Positions 43,384-52,537 of a DNA stretch of 64,000 bases are shown one piece after another. The position numbers and the translations under genes were made by a program. Origin of the DNA: Candidatus Roseilinea mizusawaensis (GTDB lineage Bacteria > Chloroflexota > Anaerolineae > J036 > Brachytrichaceae); assembly GCA_016841965.1 (NCBI GenBank), contig JAEANN010000030.1:62001-126000 (forward strand), written 5' to 3'. The notes under the pieces are model-generated. The model was not told where the DNA came from. It searched no databases and saw nothing but the letters and a program-made list of their open reading frames with translations. The first letter of the stretch is position 1, and every line of letters begins with the position of its first letter.

Positions 43384-44541
43384 TTACACTCCTGATCCAT
43401 GAGCCAGTTCATGATACAGCCACTCATATTCTCGCACCGATCGTGCCGTATTGTATAGATGCTCGATGGCCTCGCGCGGTTTCCTGTAATGATCGGGGGT
43501 GCTGATCACATCGAGGATAGCCTCGGCCAGCGCCGCGTCGTCGCCAACCGGCACGACCCTGCCCATGCCGGTGGTTTGCACCGGCACGCGCACGCCCGGC
43601 AGGTCGCTGCAAATCGAGGGCGTGCCACACAGCATTGACTCGACTTGCACCAGGCCGAACGACTCGGTTGAGTTCAGGCTGGGTAACACGGTGACATCGC
43701 AATTGGCGTACAGCGCGGCCAGCTCTGCGCCATGCAGCGAGCCGGTGAAGGTCCACAAGGGGCCGAGTGTGTCGAACTCGGGTTGCAGCCGGCGGGCGTA
43801 GGCTTCTTCACCCAGCACGTTGCGGTAGGGGCCGGCGAACAACACCCGCGCCGACGGCAGCTTCTGCCGCACGCGCCGGAGCGCCTTCACCAACACCTCG
43901 ACCCCTTTTTCAGTCGCCAGTCGGGCCACCATGCCGATGATCGGGCGCTCGCGCAGATTCCACTTGGCGGCAAACGCGGCCACGTCTTGTGGCGCCGGCG
44001 CCTGCATCTCGACCGGCGGTGGGATGACTGTCAGCTTGTGCGCGTAGCGCGATAGGAACGGCGAATGGCGCGCATAGTCATCGGTGTATGCAACAAGCCG
44101 GTTGCTGAAGCGCGCGGCGATGTGGTTGGCGGCGCGGATGACGGGGCCGGCCAAACTGTTTAGTGGGCCGCCAGGCAACTGGATGTCGCAGTGGTAGGTC
44201 AGCACAACCGGCTTGCCCAGCCGGCGCGCGTTGATAGCCAGACCGGCCCCATCGAATTGTGGCAGGTGCAGGTGGATGATGTCGTGTTTGCGGATTAGGC
44301 GCCGGGCTGTGTTGCCAAACGAGGGCATGATAACGCCTTTGCTCAGGCGCATCGCCACCGGGGCGCGCACCACCTCGACGCCGTCTTGGCGCTCGATCAG
44401 CGGCAATGCCCGGTCGTATTGCGAAGTCAGCACTGTTACCTGGTGCCCGGCTTGGGCCAACCCTTTGGCCAGCCGTTGCGCGTAGATCGTCAGGCCGCTG
44501 ATGTGGGGGCGGTAATAGGTGAGGACCTGGAGGATGCGCAT
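43384..44541 (-). CDS. Glycosyltransferase family 4
   Basis: The 385-residue protein has a GT-B fold. The N-terminal half begins MRILQVLTYYRPHISGLTIYA, and the C-terminal nucleotide-sugar binding half contains the SLNSTESFGLVQVESMLCG motif, with the Glu-x7-Glu pair of retaining GT4 enzymes. It transfers a sugar from a nucleotide donor to a lipid or glycan acceptor at the membrane. It directly follows the gene for a lipid flippase-like protein, so they may act in the same glycolipid pathway. Four bases separate it from the DsbA-like gene downstream. Confidence 0.92.
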   Translation of the reverse strand: MRILQVLTYYRPHISGLTIYAQRLAKGLAQAGHQVTVLTSQYDRALPLIERQDGVEVVRAPVAMRLSKGVIMPSFGNTARRLIRKHDIIHLHLPQFDGAGLAINARRLGKPVVLTYHCDIQLPGGPLNSLAGPVIRAANHIAARFSNRLVAYTDDYARHSPFLSRYAHKLTVIPPPVEMQAPAPQDVAAFAAKWNLRERPIIGMVARLATEKGVEVLVKALRRVRQKLPSARVLFAGPYRNVLGEEAYARRLQPEFDTLGPLWTFTGSLHGAELAALYANCDVTVLPSLNSTESFGLVQVESMLCGTPSICSDLPGVRVPVQTTGMGRVVPVGDDAALAEAILDVISTPDHYRKPREAIEHLYNTARSVREYEWLYHELAHGSGV

Positions 44542-44565
44542 ATCGGGTATGAGTAGGCCGCGCCT

Positions 44566-45624
44566 TCAATCGGTTGAGCGAACTGCTTCGCCGGCCAGCG
44601 GGCTGTGAGAATGTGCATCGGCAGCCGGTGTGCTGCCGGCAGCGCGCCGGCTGCCAGAGGTGACTTTGCCAAATGTCAGGCCCAGTCGCGTCAGGCTGAA
44701 CAGGCCCAGCAGGATCAGCGCCAGTTGCTGGCCCAGCGACCACACAAAGGCGAAAGCTACGGCAGCGTTCTTGTCTGCTCCAAACGGGATAACTAGCGCC
44801 TCGCGGGCGAGCGGTTGCACCACGCCCAGGCCGCCGGGGGCGGACGGTAGCGCACCGCCCAGATTCGACATCACCATGACCAGGCCAGCTTGATCCAAAG
44901 CCCCCGGCATGAAAGCCCACATGGCGAAATAGGCCACCAGCAGGTTGGTAGCCCACACGCCAACATTCGTCAACAGGACGAGCGCAGCCTTGCGCGGTGT
45001 GTTGATCAGCCGGAAGCCGGCGCACACGTCATGAAAGACGCGGATGATGTGCTCGGCTTTGAGTCTGGGGAAGCGCTGTTCAATACGACCAAACACAGTG
45101 CGCAGCAATCGCTCGACGCGCCCCGATTGCCAGATCATCACGGCCAGCACAACGATCAGCGCGACAATGAACAGGCTACCAGTCAGCGCCACGCGCGAGA
45201 ACGCAGCCGGCATGGGAATGAACTGGGCAAATGCCGCAAACAGCGCCAGCACGCTGCCCAGATCAAGCATGCGCTCGACCACTACGGCCGATAATGCCCG
45301 CGCCATGCTGGCGTGTGTGCGCTCGCCGATTACCCAAGCGCGGGCCAGTTCTCCCAGACGCAAGGGCAATGTAGAGTTCACCATGTAGCCAATCGTCATG
45401 GCGTGGAATGTGATGCCCCATGGTGTGTTGTCCATCAACAAAGACCAGCGCCACACACGCATGAACAGCGTGGCAAACAGAGCAATCACGGCCGGCAGCA
45501 ACCAGATGACCTGCGCCTTAACCAGTTGGGCAAAGAACTCGTCGAAGCGAATGTCGCGCAACGTCAGGTAGAGGCCGGTTGCGCTGATGGCAAAACCCAG
45601 CCACAGTTTCCAGTTTTTCAGCAC
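44566..45624 (-). CDS. Flippase-like/UPF0104 (lysylphosphatidylglycerol synthase TM region) protein
   Basis: The protein has 352 residues from GTG 45624 (KNWKLWLGFAISATG follows Leu). The ATG at 45693 adds an unlikely Arg-rich start that overlaps the upstream gene's end. It has about eight membrane helices of the PF03706 family, with the conserved WSLLMDNTPWGITFHAMTIGYMVNSTLPLRLGE at helix 3 seen as MVNSTLPLRLGELARA. That domain is thought to flip or bind lipid-linked intermediates. Adjacent to a GT4 enzyme it suggests glycolipid assembly. Confidence 0.85.
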   Translation of the reverse strand: MLKNWKLWLGFAISATGLYLTLRDIRFDEFFAQLVKAQVIWLLPAVIALFATLFMRVWRWSLLMDNTPWGITFHAMTIGYMVNSTLPLRLGELARAWVIGERTHASMARALSAVVVERMLDLGSVLALFAAFAQFIPMPAAFSRVALTGSLFIVALIVVLAVMIWQSGRVERLLRTVFGRIEQRFPRLKAEHIIRVFHDVCAGFRLINTPRKAALVLLTNVGVWATNLLVAYFAMWAFMPGALDQAGLVMVMSNLGGALPSAPGGLGVVQPLAREALVIPFGADKNAAVAFAFVWSLGQQLALILLGLFSLTRLGLTFGKVTSGSRRAAGSTPAADAHSHSPLAGEAVRSTD

Positions 45625-45670
45625 AGCGATTGATCCTGGCAGCCTAAGAATGAGGGCAAGGATAGCATCA

Positions 45671-46864
45671 TCACGGCATCTGGTCGCTGGCAATGCGGCG
45701 GCGCGAACGTCGCCGCCCTAGATAGATCGCGGCCATCAGACAAGCCACCCCCGCTATGCCGGCCATGATGACGAGCGGGGTTTGCCTATGCTCTGGCGAG
45801 AGGCTTGCTCCCTGCAGGGGTGCGCTAACGCGCAAGGCTGCGGCGCGATCGCTGAGCGCCGGGGGCAACATCTGGGCGGTGGGCGCGGACACAGTGGCAG
45901 TAGATGTGCCGCCGGCAACGATACCTTCTGCCGGCATTGTCAAGGCAGTGAATACACCAGACGAATCGCAGTGCAGATTCCAATCCCCAGACAGGTCCAT
46001 TGCAGGCCCTCTGCTGTCACGCGCCCGCACCTGCAATGTCTTGGTTGGGCTATGCCCTGCGATTGTGAACGCATAGTACAGCACTTCTGACTCGCGCAGG
46101 ACAGGTGTGTGGAAGCGCAGTCTGTGTGGTGTCAGTTCGGCTCGGCTTGACTCCGACGCTCCGCCGAGGATGCGGCCCGGTTCCTGCACCTGGGCCATGA
46201 TTTGAATATTGGTAGCGACGATGCGCAGGTTGGTGGGAGTGGGACTGGCAGTGGGCGTCGGTTGTGTTGCGCTGATGGGGCGAACGGCGCGCACACCGGC
46301 CACGCTGTCGAACACACATACCTGCACCAGCCAGATCGGCTCAGAGCCTGAAACGACACGCCCGGCGCGGACAATGTACTTGATGCCGGCCGGCAGCGAC
46401 GTCGGTGTGGCCAGAGCGCCGACGGCTGTTGGGGCCGGCCCTGGCCATGAGTCATTGCGCTCAATTACGCCAGATGCGCCGGATGTCGGTGAGACAGGTG
46501 GCGATGATGGGGAGGGCTGGAGAATGGTGGGCGTTATCACTGGGGTGGATGTTGGTGTGGGTGTGGGGGTGCGCGCACGTCGCGGTTGTGGCGTTCGAGT
46601 GGGCATGGCGGTTGGCGGCAATGCTGTGTTGGTTGCAGGTGGCGCCGGCGTATCAACCGGTGGGGCTGATGGATTGATCGGCGGTGGTGGTGGGTTGGTC
46701 GGCTCAGGGGTGGGCGGAATGAACGTGATGATGCTCTCTGTGACCTGCGCCGCCACCCGAAAGCCGGCGTGCTCAACAGAGAACAGTTGCACGGTCAAGA
46801 TCAGGCCGCAGGTGGCAAGTGGTAATAGACACAGTGCCCTGGTGAACCGCTGCATGGCTTTCAT
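45671..46864 (-). CDS. Secreted or anchored protein with Pro/Thr-rich region, hypothetical
   Basis: The protein has 397 residues. A signal peptide (about 1-38) is followed by a low-complexity Pro/Thr/Ala region (about 48-150) with TPTPT-type repeats. The middle (about 165-345) is an unrecognised beta-rich domain (AGIKYIVRAGRVVSGSEPIW). A single helix at about 365-385 and a basic tail (RRRSRRR) anchor it. Proline/threonine-rich spacers are common in exported Chloroflexota proteins. Function unknown; the layout suits a surface-attached protein displayed above the membrane. Confidence 0.65.
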   Translation of the reverse strand: MKAMQRFTRALCLLPLATCGLILTVQLFSVEHAGFRVAAQVTESIITFIPPTPEPTNPPPPPINPSAPPVDTPAPPATNTALPPTAMPTRTPQPRRARTPTPTPTSTPVITPTILQPSPSSPPVSPTSGASGVIERNDSWPGPAPTAVGALATPTSLPAGIKYIVRAGRVVSGSEPIWLVQVCVFDSVAGVRAVRPISATQPTPTASPTPTNLRIVATNIQIMAQVQEPGRILGGASESSRAELTPHRLRFHTPVLRESEVLYYAFTIAGHSPTKTLQVRARDSRGPAMDLSGDWNLHCDSSGVFTALTMPAEGIVAGGTSTATVSAPTAQMLPPALSDRAAALRVSAPLQGASLSPEHRQTPLVIMAGIAGVACLMAAIYLGRRRSRRRIASDQMP

Positions 46865-47014
46865 GGCTGCTGGCGTGGCTGCACGCTACCCCACTGCCAA
46901 GTATAAGCCATGCCATGCAGTCTGAGGCGCCTGCTTGCTCTATAAGCGAACAGCGGCGTCACCAGGACAGGGGTAGCGTCGGGTGAGAAACGGGCGCTTG
47001 CGGGTAGCCGGCTT

Positions 47015-47902
47015 TCACGCCGACAATGTGCGTGCGGCGGTCACGCGGCTGAGCAGTGCATCTAATGCGCCGGGAGGAAGTTGAATCGACCCCAACGCCA
47101 GTTCAGTGTCGCCTAGCGGAGAGTGGAAATCGCTGCCGCCTGTAATGAGCAGATTGTGCTTGCGCGCCAATGCGGCGAACGCCTCGCACTGCTCGCGGGT
47201 ATGCAGCGGGTAGTAGACCTCGATTCCATCCAACCCATGCGCCAGCATGTCCTCGAACACTGCCATCAGGTCGCCTTTATAGAGGGCCGGATGAGCCATG
47301 ACGGCGACCCCGCCGGCGTGGTGGATCAGGTCTACGGCTTGCGCAGGGCTGAGCGCATCGTTGGGCGCGAAGGCCGGCTTGCCCTCGGCCAGGTACTCGT
47401 CGAAGGCCTGTTGTTTGGTCTGGACATGGCCGGCTTCGACCATCGCGGCAGCGATGTGGGGCCGGCCAAGCATGGCATCGCCGGCCAACTCCTTCACCCG
47501 TTCGAACTGAACCGGCTTCCCCAGGCGCTCCAAGTTAGCCAGGATGCGTCTGGCGCGACTTTCCCGGCTTGAACGCAGGCCGGCAATCTGTTGGCGGGTG
47601 GCTTCGTCCGTCGGGCGCACACCATAGCCCAGCACGTGCACTTCGCCCTCGGGCGATAACGAACTGATCTCGATGCCCGGGATGACGGTAACACCCTGTG
47701 CGGCGCCGGCGGCCAGCGCCTCGGCGTGACCGTCGATCGTATCGTGGTCGGTGATGGCGATCACGCGCAAATCTCGCAGACGCGCGACGCGCACCAACTC
47801 AGCCGGCGCGTAGTATCCGTCAGAAGCTGTGGTATGGCAGTGCAGCTCCGCTCGTGTGTGCGATTCAGCGCCCGCCAGGGCAGCAGATGAAACAGAGAGC
47901 AT
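47015..47902 (-). CDS. PHP-domain metal-dependent phosphoesterase
   Basis: The 295-residue protein begins with the PHP signature ELHCHTTASDG. Further metal-binding motifs are VIAITDHDTIDG, IPGIEIS and HVLGYG, with a C-terminal SDFHSP. Single-domain PHP proteins of this length include the 3',5'-nucleotide phosphatase and 5'-3' exoribonuclease group (YciV/RNase AM), which release nucleotides from the ends of short RNAs. The reaction is therefore inferred as phosphoester hydrolysis of nucleotides or RNA 5' ends with two or three metals. Confidence 0.88.
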   Translation of the reverse strand: MLSVSSAALAGAESHTRAELHCHTTASDGYYAPAELVRVARLRDLRVIAITDHDTIDGHAEALAAGAAQGVTVIPGIEISSLSPEGEVHVLGYGVRPTDEATRQQIAGLRSSRESRARRILANLERLGKPVQFERVKELAGDAMLGRPHIAAAMVEAGHVQTKQQAFDEYLAEGKPAFAPNDALSPAQAVDLIHHAGGVAVMAHPALYKGDLMAVFEDMLAHGLDGIEVYYPLHTREQCEAFAALARKHNLLITGGSDFHSPLGDTELALGSIQLPPGALDALLSRVTAARTLSA

Positions 47903-48003
47903 GACGATGTGTGTTCGTGCTGGTGTGGGTCATGTTTTCGGCCCAGGCCTACAAAATACTACCAACAGTGATCTCGCTCGCGGTTGGTTGCTCCGTCATT
48001 CGA

Positions 48004-48327
48004 TTAGCGCTGCTCGCGCGGTTCAACTGCGAATCGCACCGCAGTCCGCTCGGTACCTTCGATGTCCACTTCCGAGAAGGATGGAATCACGACGACGTTG
48101 ATGCCATCGAGAAGCAGATAGCCTCGCGCAATTGCTGCCGCTTTGATGGCCTGGTTCACTGCGCCGGCGCCGATGGCCTGTACTTCTGCCCGCCCGTGCT
48201 CACGAACCACCCCCGCGATAGCTCCGGCTACGGCAGTTGACCGCGAGTTGGCCGACACTTTGATGATCTCTGGCCTGCTGGCCGACTCTTTCTTGTCATT
48301 GCCGTTGACTGCGTTCATCTGATCCAT
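48004..48327 (-). CDS. spoVS: Stage V sporulation protein S family (SpoVS)
   Basis: The protein has 107 residues from ATG 48327, eight bases after GGAG; the longer ORF to 48393 has no such site. The family core is IIKVSANSRSTAVAGAIAG, then IGAGAVNQAIKAAAIARGYL, with a final IPSFSEVDIEGTERTAVRF. SpoVS is a small Alba-like nucleic-acid binding protein, known for late sporulation in Bacillus but also widespread in non-sporulating Deinococcus, Thermus and Chloroflexota. No sporulation genes are in this window, so a general nucleoid or RNA role is likelier here. Confidence 0.93.
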   Translation of the reverse strand: MDQMNAVNGNDKKESASRPEIIKVSANSRSTAVAGAIAGVVREHGRAEVQAIGAGAVNQAIKAAAIARGYLLLDGINVVVIPSFSEVDIEGTERTAVRFAVEPREQR

Positions 48328-48472
48328 TTTCCAACTCCAGTTACAACTCCTGAGCCTACACATCCCAATCTTCTTCATGCGGCTTGAGCGCAATCTGAGA
48401 GGATGGTTAACGAATCATCAAAGGTGTGGTTGCGGCCGGCAATTGATAATCGGGTTGCGCGTGACAAGCGGT

Positions 48473-49270
48473 TTATGGCTCGTTGCGTGGACGATTGGCA
48501 GCCGGACCGGGATTCTTCTTGCGTTCCTCTGCCTCGAGGCGATCCCGGTAGGCCTTGACCCGATCGGCCACCGCTTCGCTGCCTGTCATGACCCACAACA
48601 GCCAGCCCACGAGCACGAAAAGGGGCGGCACAATCAGCAGGCTTAATCCCAACAGCGCAAACACAACGATCAGCAGAATCAATGTGTAGATCGGATTAGC
48701 GCCGGCGACTAAGGCGCCATTCCGCAGCGCCACTTTCCAACTCTTGACTTCCTGTTCCACGTAGAATGGAAAAGCATAAAACTGTATGGCAACCCAAAAT
48801 ATCAGCGCGGCCAGCCATGCGCCTTGTACCCACAACACCCATACTTCGTCGGGGAATTGAAGCGGGTACCACAGAAAGTTGAGCAGAAGTAGCAGCAGCA
48901 CTGTAAATGACAGCAACAGATAGCGCCACCATTTCCAGATATTCTGCCTGAACGCCGCAAAGAAGAATTCCCACGAGAGGGCAAAGCCATTGGCGACGCG
49001 ATTGCAGGCGGCATACAGCGCGGCCCAGCAGCCGGCGAATGGGATGAACGTGGGCACAGCCATTGCCGCAAGCGCCGCAACCATCAACGCCAGTATCGCG
49101 CGCGCGTTTTCCGGCGTACTGACCTCAAGCCCAAAGCTGATGATCAAGTAGGCAATCAGCCCGGCCGGCAATGCGGCAAGAAAAGTCAGTCCGTTCATCA
49201 ACACAAGTAAGAGCATATCTTCCCAGATGCTCTTGACCGTCTTCCACAGCACTCGAAATGCGTTCAGCAT
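48473..49270 (-). CDS. Polytopic membrane protein, DUF624/YesL-like
   Basis: The 265-residue protein has about six membrane helices. It starts with MLNAFRVLWKTVKSIWEDMLLLVLMNGLTFLAALP in the interfacial position typical of YesL-like proteins, and ends with a soluble basic tail (EEERKKNPGPAANRP). YesL family members occur beside carbohydrate-uptake genes and have no known activity. Its neighbour is a GH57-like lipoprotein gene 69 bp upstream on the same strand, which suggests a carbohydrate or envelope role. Confidence 0.7.
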   Translation of the reverse strand: MLNAFRVLWKTVKSIWEDMLLLVLMNGLTFLAALPAGLIAYLIISFGLEVSTPENARAILALMVAALAAMAVPTFIPFAGCWAALYAACNRVANGFALSWEFFFAAFRQNIWKWWRYLLLSFTVLLLLLLNFLWYPLQFPDEVWVLWVQGAWLAALIFWVAIQFYAFPFYVEQEVKSWKVALRNGALVAGANPIYTLILLIVVFALLGLSLLIVPPLFVLVGWLLWVMTGSEAVADRVKAYRDRLEAEERKKNPGPAANRPRNEP

Positions 49271-49339
49271 GCAGACTCAGCGCGCCTGGGCAAGTCCCCG
49301 CAGGACGTGTCAGGCAGAACAGCAGACGTTTAACGACGG

Positions 49340-52300
49340 TTATTCTACAGTAGGGGTCAGCACCGGCACGATGCCGAATTGGTCGGCATCCAGCGCGCCG
49401 GCGTCGCTTGTCTGCGCAGGTGGGTATGTGCCCAGCGCTGTCTCCTGGGTGATGCCTGAACCCGGCGGCACAAAGATGTCGATGATACGGGTGTGATTGG
49501 TGTCTGCTGGCGCGCCACCCAATTGCCACTGCGAGGGAGTCGGCGCAATGTCGCGTACCCGCCGCACGTTGCCCGCCGGGAATGCGTCCTGGCTTAGGAT
49601 AGCTACGGCAAAGGCCCATGTGGCCGGGTCGCCCCCGCCCAAGCCGTCGATCGGCACACGCACAATCACGGCCCCCGGCGGATCGACTGTCAGGGTAGGG
49701 GAGACGCCGTTCAGCACGGTGATCGTGTCGCCGGCCGCCGGCGTCAGCGCCTGCTGATGCCAGCCTTCGATCCACAAAGCGATCTCCCACCCGTGCTCTT
49801 TGGGTAGCGAGGCGTTGCGGCCCTCAAGCAGTTTGCGCCGGCCCGTGCCCTGGCCGGGGTCCTGATCAATATAGATATCGAATGTCTGCAGAGACATGCC
49901 GGTCGGCGCGTTCCACGGATTGGCAATCGGGCTGTACAGGTCGATTTTAAACACCAGATCGCTGCCCTCTTGCGTAATGCGCAACTGTTTGAGATCGAAA
50001 GCGCCGCGCGTGAACACGGCGTCCGTCGGGTATGTGTATTTGCCAAAGCCATAGTCATCGCCGGCAGGGTCTTCCACGCTCAACTCGAACTCGGGTGTGA
50101 TGCGTTGCGGCAGGCTGAGGCTGGCCAGGCTCATCTGCGCGATGCCTGCGCGCGGTGTGCGCGACACGATGCGCTGTCCCAGGTGCGCCACAGCCGCGAA
50201 AGAAACGCTATGGCCGGGGGAGAGCACGCCAATAGCGCGAATGGGTAGTCCCATCTCCACCACCGGCCCGCGCGCAGCCCCGGTTATGGGCATGACCCAT
50301 GACCAGCCCATATTTGCATTCGCTTCGTACAAGCTGCTGGAGGCCGAGCCGTCCGGCCCCAGCGTCCATTCCAACAGGTGCGTGGCGTCGAAGCCGAGCG
50401 CCAGGCGAGTCTCGTTCTCTGCGTTGACACGGGTGAAACGCGAGATGTGCGCTGCGCCGGGCGCCTGAAGATAGATTCCCAGGCGCAGTTCTCCTGGAGC
50501 GTCGGGCCTGCTGACCAATGAAGCGACATCGATGGTTGTATCGATGCGGAAGTACAGGCTGTCTGTGTTCAGGCCAAAATACACGCTTGAAATGGCCGCG
50601 CCGGCGCTCAGGGCGGCATCGCTGGCTGCCAGCAGGCCGGCCCCATCCCACTCGCCCTCTTCTACAAAACCGTTCAACGTAGGCGTGATCAATCCGGTCG
50701 GCGACTGGCCTTGAACCGCCACACGGGGTTGCAACACCGGCACTTTGACGTAGTCCGGCTCGGGCGCTCCCACTGCCCGATACACTTCGGCCAGCAGGTC
50801 GCGGAAGATGCTATCTGAATAGGCGCGATCTTCTTCGGGCCGGTCGCTGCCCAGCGCTTCGAACCAGTCGGCGCTTTGCGCCAGCAACGCCGCTTCATAG
50901 GCTTGGTTGATCGAGGCTGCGTCGGTGACTTTGTTGCCCGACAGGTAACCTTGCAGAAACTCGCGCGCCTGATTGAGGAGATTCCATGCGGCGATATCTT
51001 CGGCATGGCCGGCCCACGCATCGTACGACCCATTCCACGTGCTGGCTGTAATGGAGGCCAGTTGGGGCGCGGCAGGTGTCTGGCTCAGGCGCTCGGGCAC
51101 GGTCACTGTGCGAATCAGCCCGCCCTCGCCTTCGGCAGCAAGTCGCCGGTAGAGCGGGCCAAAGAATGCTTCACCCAATCCGGCGACATCGAGCGCCAGC
51201 GTGACCAGGGGGGGCGCGTCTGTGGCGAACGGCGACAGGCGCTCTCGAATGGCGAGCACATGCTCAACCAGATGTTGCGCTGCCAGTTCAGGTGTTTGCC
51301 GGGCTTCCATTGTCAAGGCGTCCGACAACGCTGTGTCGCCGAACACCACGATGAGCGGCGGGCTTCCGGCGGAGCCGGTGGATAGCAAGTAGGGCTGATA
51401 GAGGGCGCCGGCCTGAACCGGTATGCCGGCTTTGTCACGGCTGAGTAGCATGTCGGGGCGTTCGCCGATCTCGCCTGCCAGCGCGCGTTCGCCGGCGATC
51501 AGCCAGGCAAAGCCGGCATTCTGAATGGTTTGCAAGATGCCCGCAGAGATCGCGCCGCCAGGGGGCCACAATCCCGCTGGCGCGCGTCCAAACATCGACT
51601 CGTGCAGCGCCCTTGCGCGCGCCAACTGTTCGTTGCCGTCTTCAGGATGACCGAACACGGGGCGCTGGGTTGCGGATTTGCTTGCCACAGACTGTTGCAC
51701 GGTAGGATCCATCAGCAGGGGCAGGATTGGATATGCCAGGGGCGATGTGCTGAGTTCTATGCTGCCGCTGTTCTGGAGGTCTCGCAGCGCCGGCAGGATG
51801 CCGTGCAGTGTCGAGGCGACCTGCTCCAGCGTGACTTGTCTGTCCTGCTCGGAAAAGTCGCGGCCTTTGGCAACCAATGCGTCGAGCGGTGGTTGCGCCA
51901 GTTGGCTCGGCGGGAAGGTAGACAGGTGATGCAATACCTGCGCGTCCAGAATATCCTGCTCGCTGAATGCAGTTGCGCCTTGTGCGCGTTTATCCAGCAA
52001 TTCCTGGTAACGCGCCCCCGCTGCGCCGTCGAGAAGCGCGACCGGCGCGCGGCCAAACTCATCCATGATCGTGGCGCGCTCGCGCGGGGTCAGGCCGGCA
52101 ACCTGACGGGTGCTCAATTCCCACATCACATCGCGCGCGCCCGACGCCAGCGCGGTGAGTTGGCGCGCCAGGATGGGAGAAACATTCACGGTGGTGTGAA
52201 CGTCCGGGTGGCGTTGTGCTGCCTGCACAAGCGCGTTGTAGCTGCGCAGCGCGCTCAACCTGATTGTGCTGCGCAGGATGAGGCCGGTGTCTGGGTCGAC

Positions 52301-52483
52301 GCCCTGCAGAGGTTGATGCAACAACCACACCAGATTCAGGTGAATCGGCGCAGGAACCGGCGTGGGCGACGGCGTGACGAGGATTGTGGGGGTGATGGGT
52401 AGCGGCGTCGGTTGTGGACCGGGCGATGCGCACGACGCCAGCACTATGCCCAGCACGACCCACAAGGGCAGAAGCTTTTTCAT
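49340..52483 (-). CDS. GH57-like lipoprotein with glucodextranase-like C-terminal domain
   Basis: The protein has 1047 residues with a lipobox VLASC (Cys18) and a Pro/Thr linker. Residues about 48-520 look like a family 57 glycoside hydrolase barrel (WLLHQPLQ at 53-60 matches the HQP motif). The stretch GLWPPGGAIS (304-313) lies where active members usually have a Glu after WP, so the catalytic residue may be missing. About residues 560-1000 hold DOMON-like beta domains, including VFTRGAFDLKQLRI and DLVFKIDLYSP of the glucodextranase C-terminal family. I infer a surface alpha-glucan binding or degrading protein. Confidence 0.8.
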   Translation of the reverse strand: MKKLLPLWVVLGIVLASCASPGPQPTPLPITPTILVTPSPTPVPAPIHLNLVWLLHQPLQGVDPDTGLILRSTIRLSALRSYNALVQAAQRHPDVHTTVNVSPILARQLTALASGARDVMWELSTRQVAGLTPRERATIMDEFGRAPVALLDGAAGARYQELLDKRAQGATAFSEQDILDAQVLHHLSTFPPSQLAQPPLDALVAKGRDFSEQDRQVTLEQVASTLHGILPALRDLQNSGSIELSTSPLAYPILPLLMDPTVQQSVASKSATQRPVFGHPEDGNEQLARARALHESMFGRAPAGLWPPGGAISAGILQTIQNAGFAWLIAGERALAGEIGERPDMLLSRDKAGIPVQAGALYQPYLLSTGSAGSPPLIVVFGDTALSDALTMEARQTPELAAQHLVEHVLAIRERLSPFATDAPPLVTLALDVAGLGEAFFGPLYRRLAAEGEGGLIRTVTVPERLSQTPAAPQLASITASTWNGSYDAWAGHAEDIAAWNLLNQAREFLQGYLSGNKVTDAASINQAYEAALLAQSADWFEALGSDRPEEDRAYSDSIFRDLLAEVYRAVGAPEPDYVKVPVLQPRVAVQGQSPTGLITPTLNGFVEEGEWDGAGLLAASDAALSAGAAISSVYFGLNTDSLYFRIDTTIDVASLVSRPDAPGELRLGIYLQAPGAAHISRFTRVNAENETRLALGFDATHLLEWTLGPDGSASSSLYEANANMGWSWVMPITGAARGPVVEMGLPIRAIGVLSPGHSVSFAAVAHLGQRIVSRTPRAGIAQMSLASLSLPQRITPEFELSVEDPAGDDYGFGKYTYPTDAVFTRGAFDLKQLRITQEGSDLVFKIDLYSPIANPWNAPTGMSLQTFDIYIDQDPGQGTGRRKLLEGRNASLPKEHGWEIALWIEGWHQQALTPAAGDTITVLNGVSPTLTVDPPGAVIVRVPIDGLGGGDPATWAFAVAILSQDAFPAGNVRRVRDIAPTPSQWQLGGAPADTNHTRIIDIFVPPGSGITQETALGTYPPAQTSDAGALDADQFGIVPVLTPTVE

Positions 52484-52537
52484 TCGGCGGGCAATTGTAG
52501 CGGCAACCTCTCGTGGATTGCGCGAATCTACGGGAGG

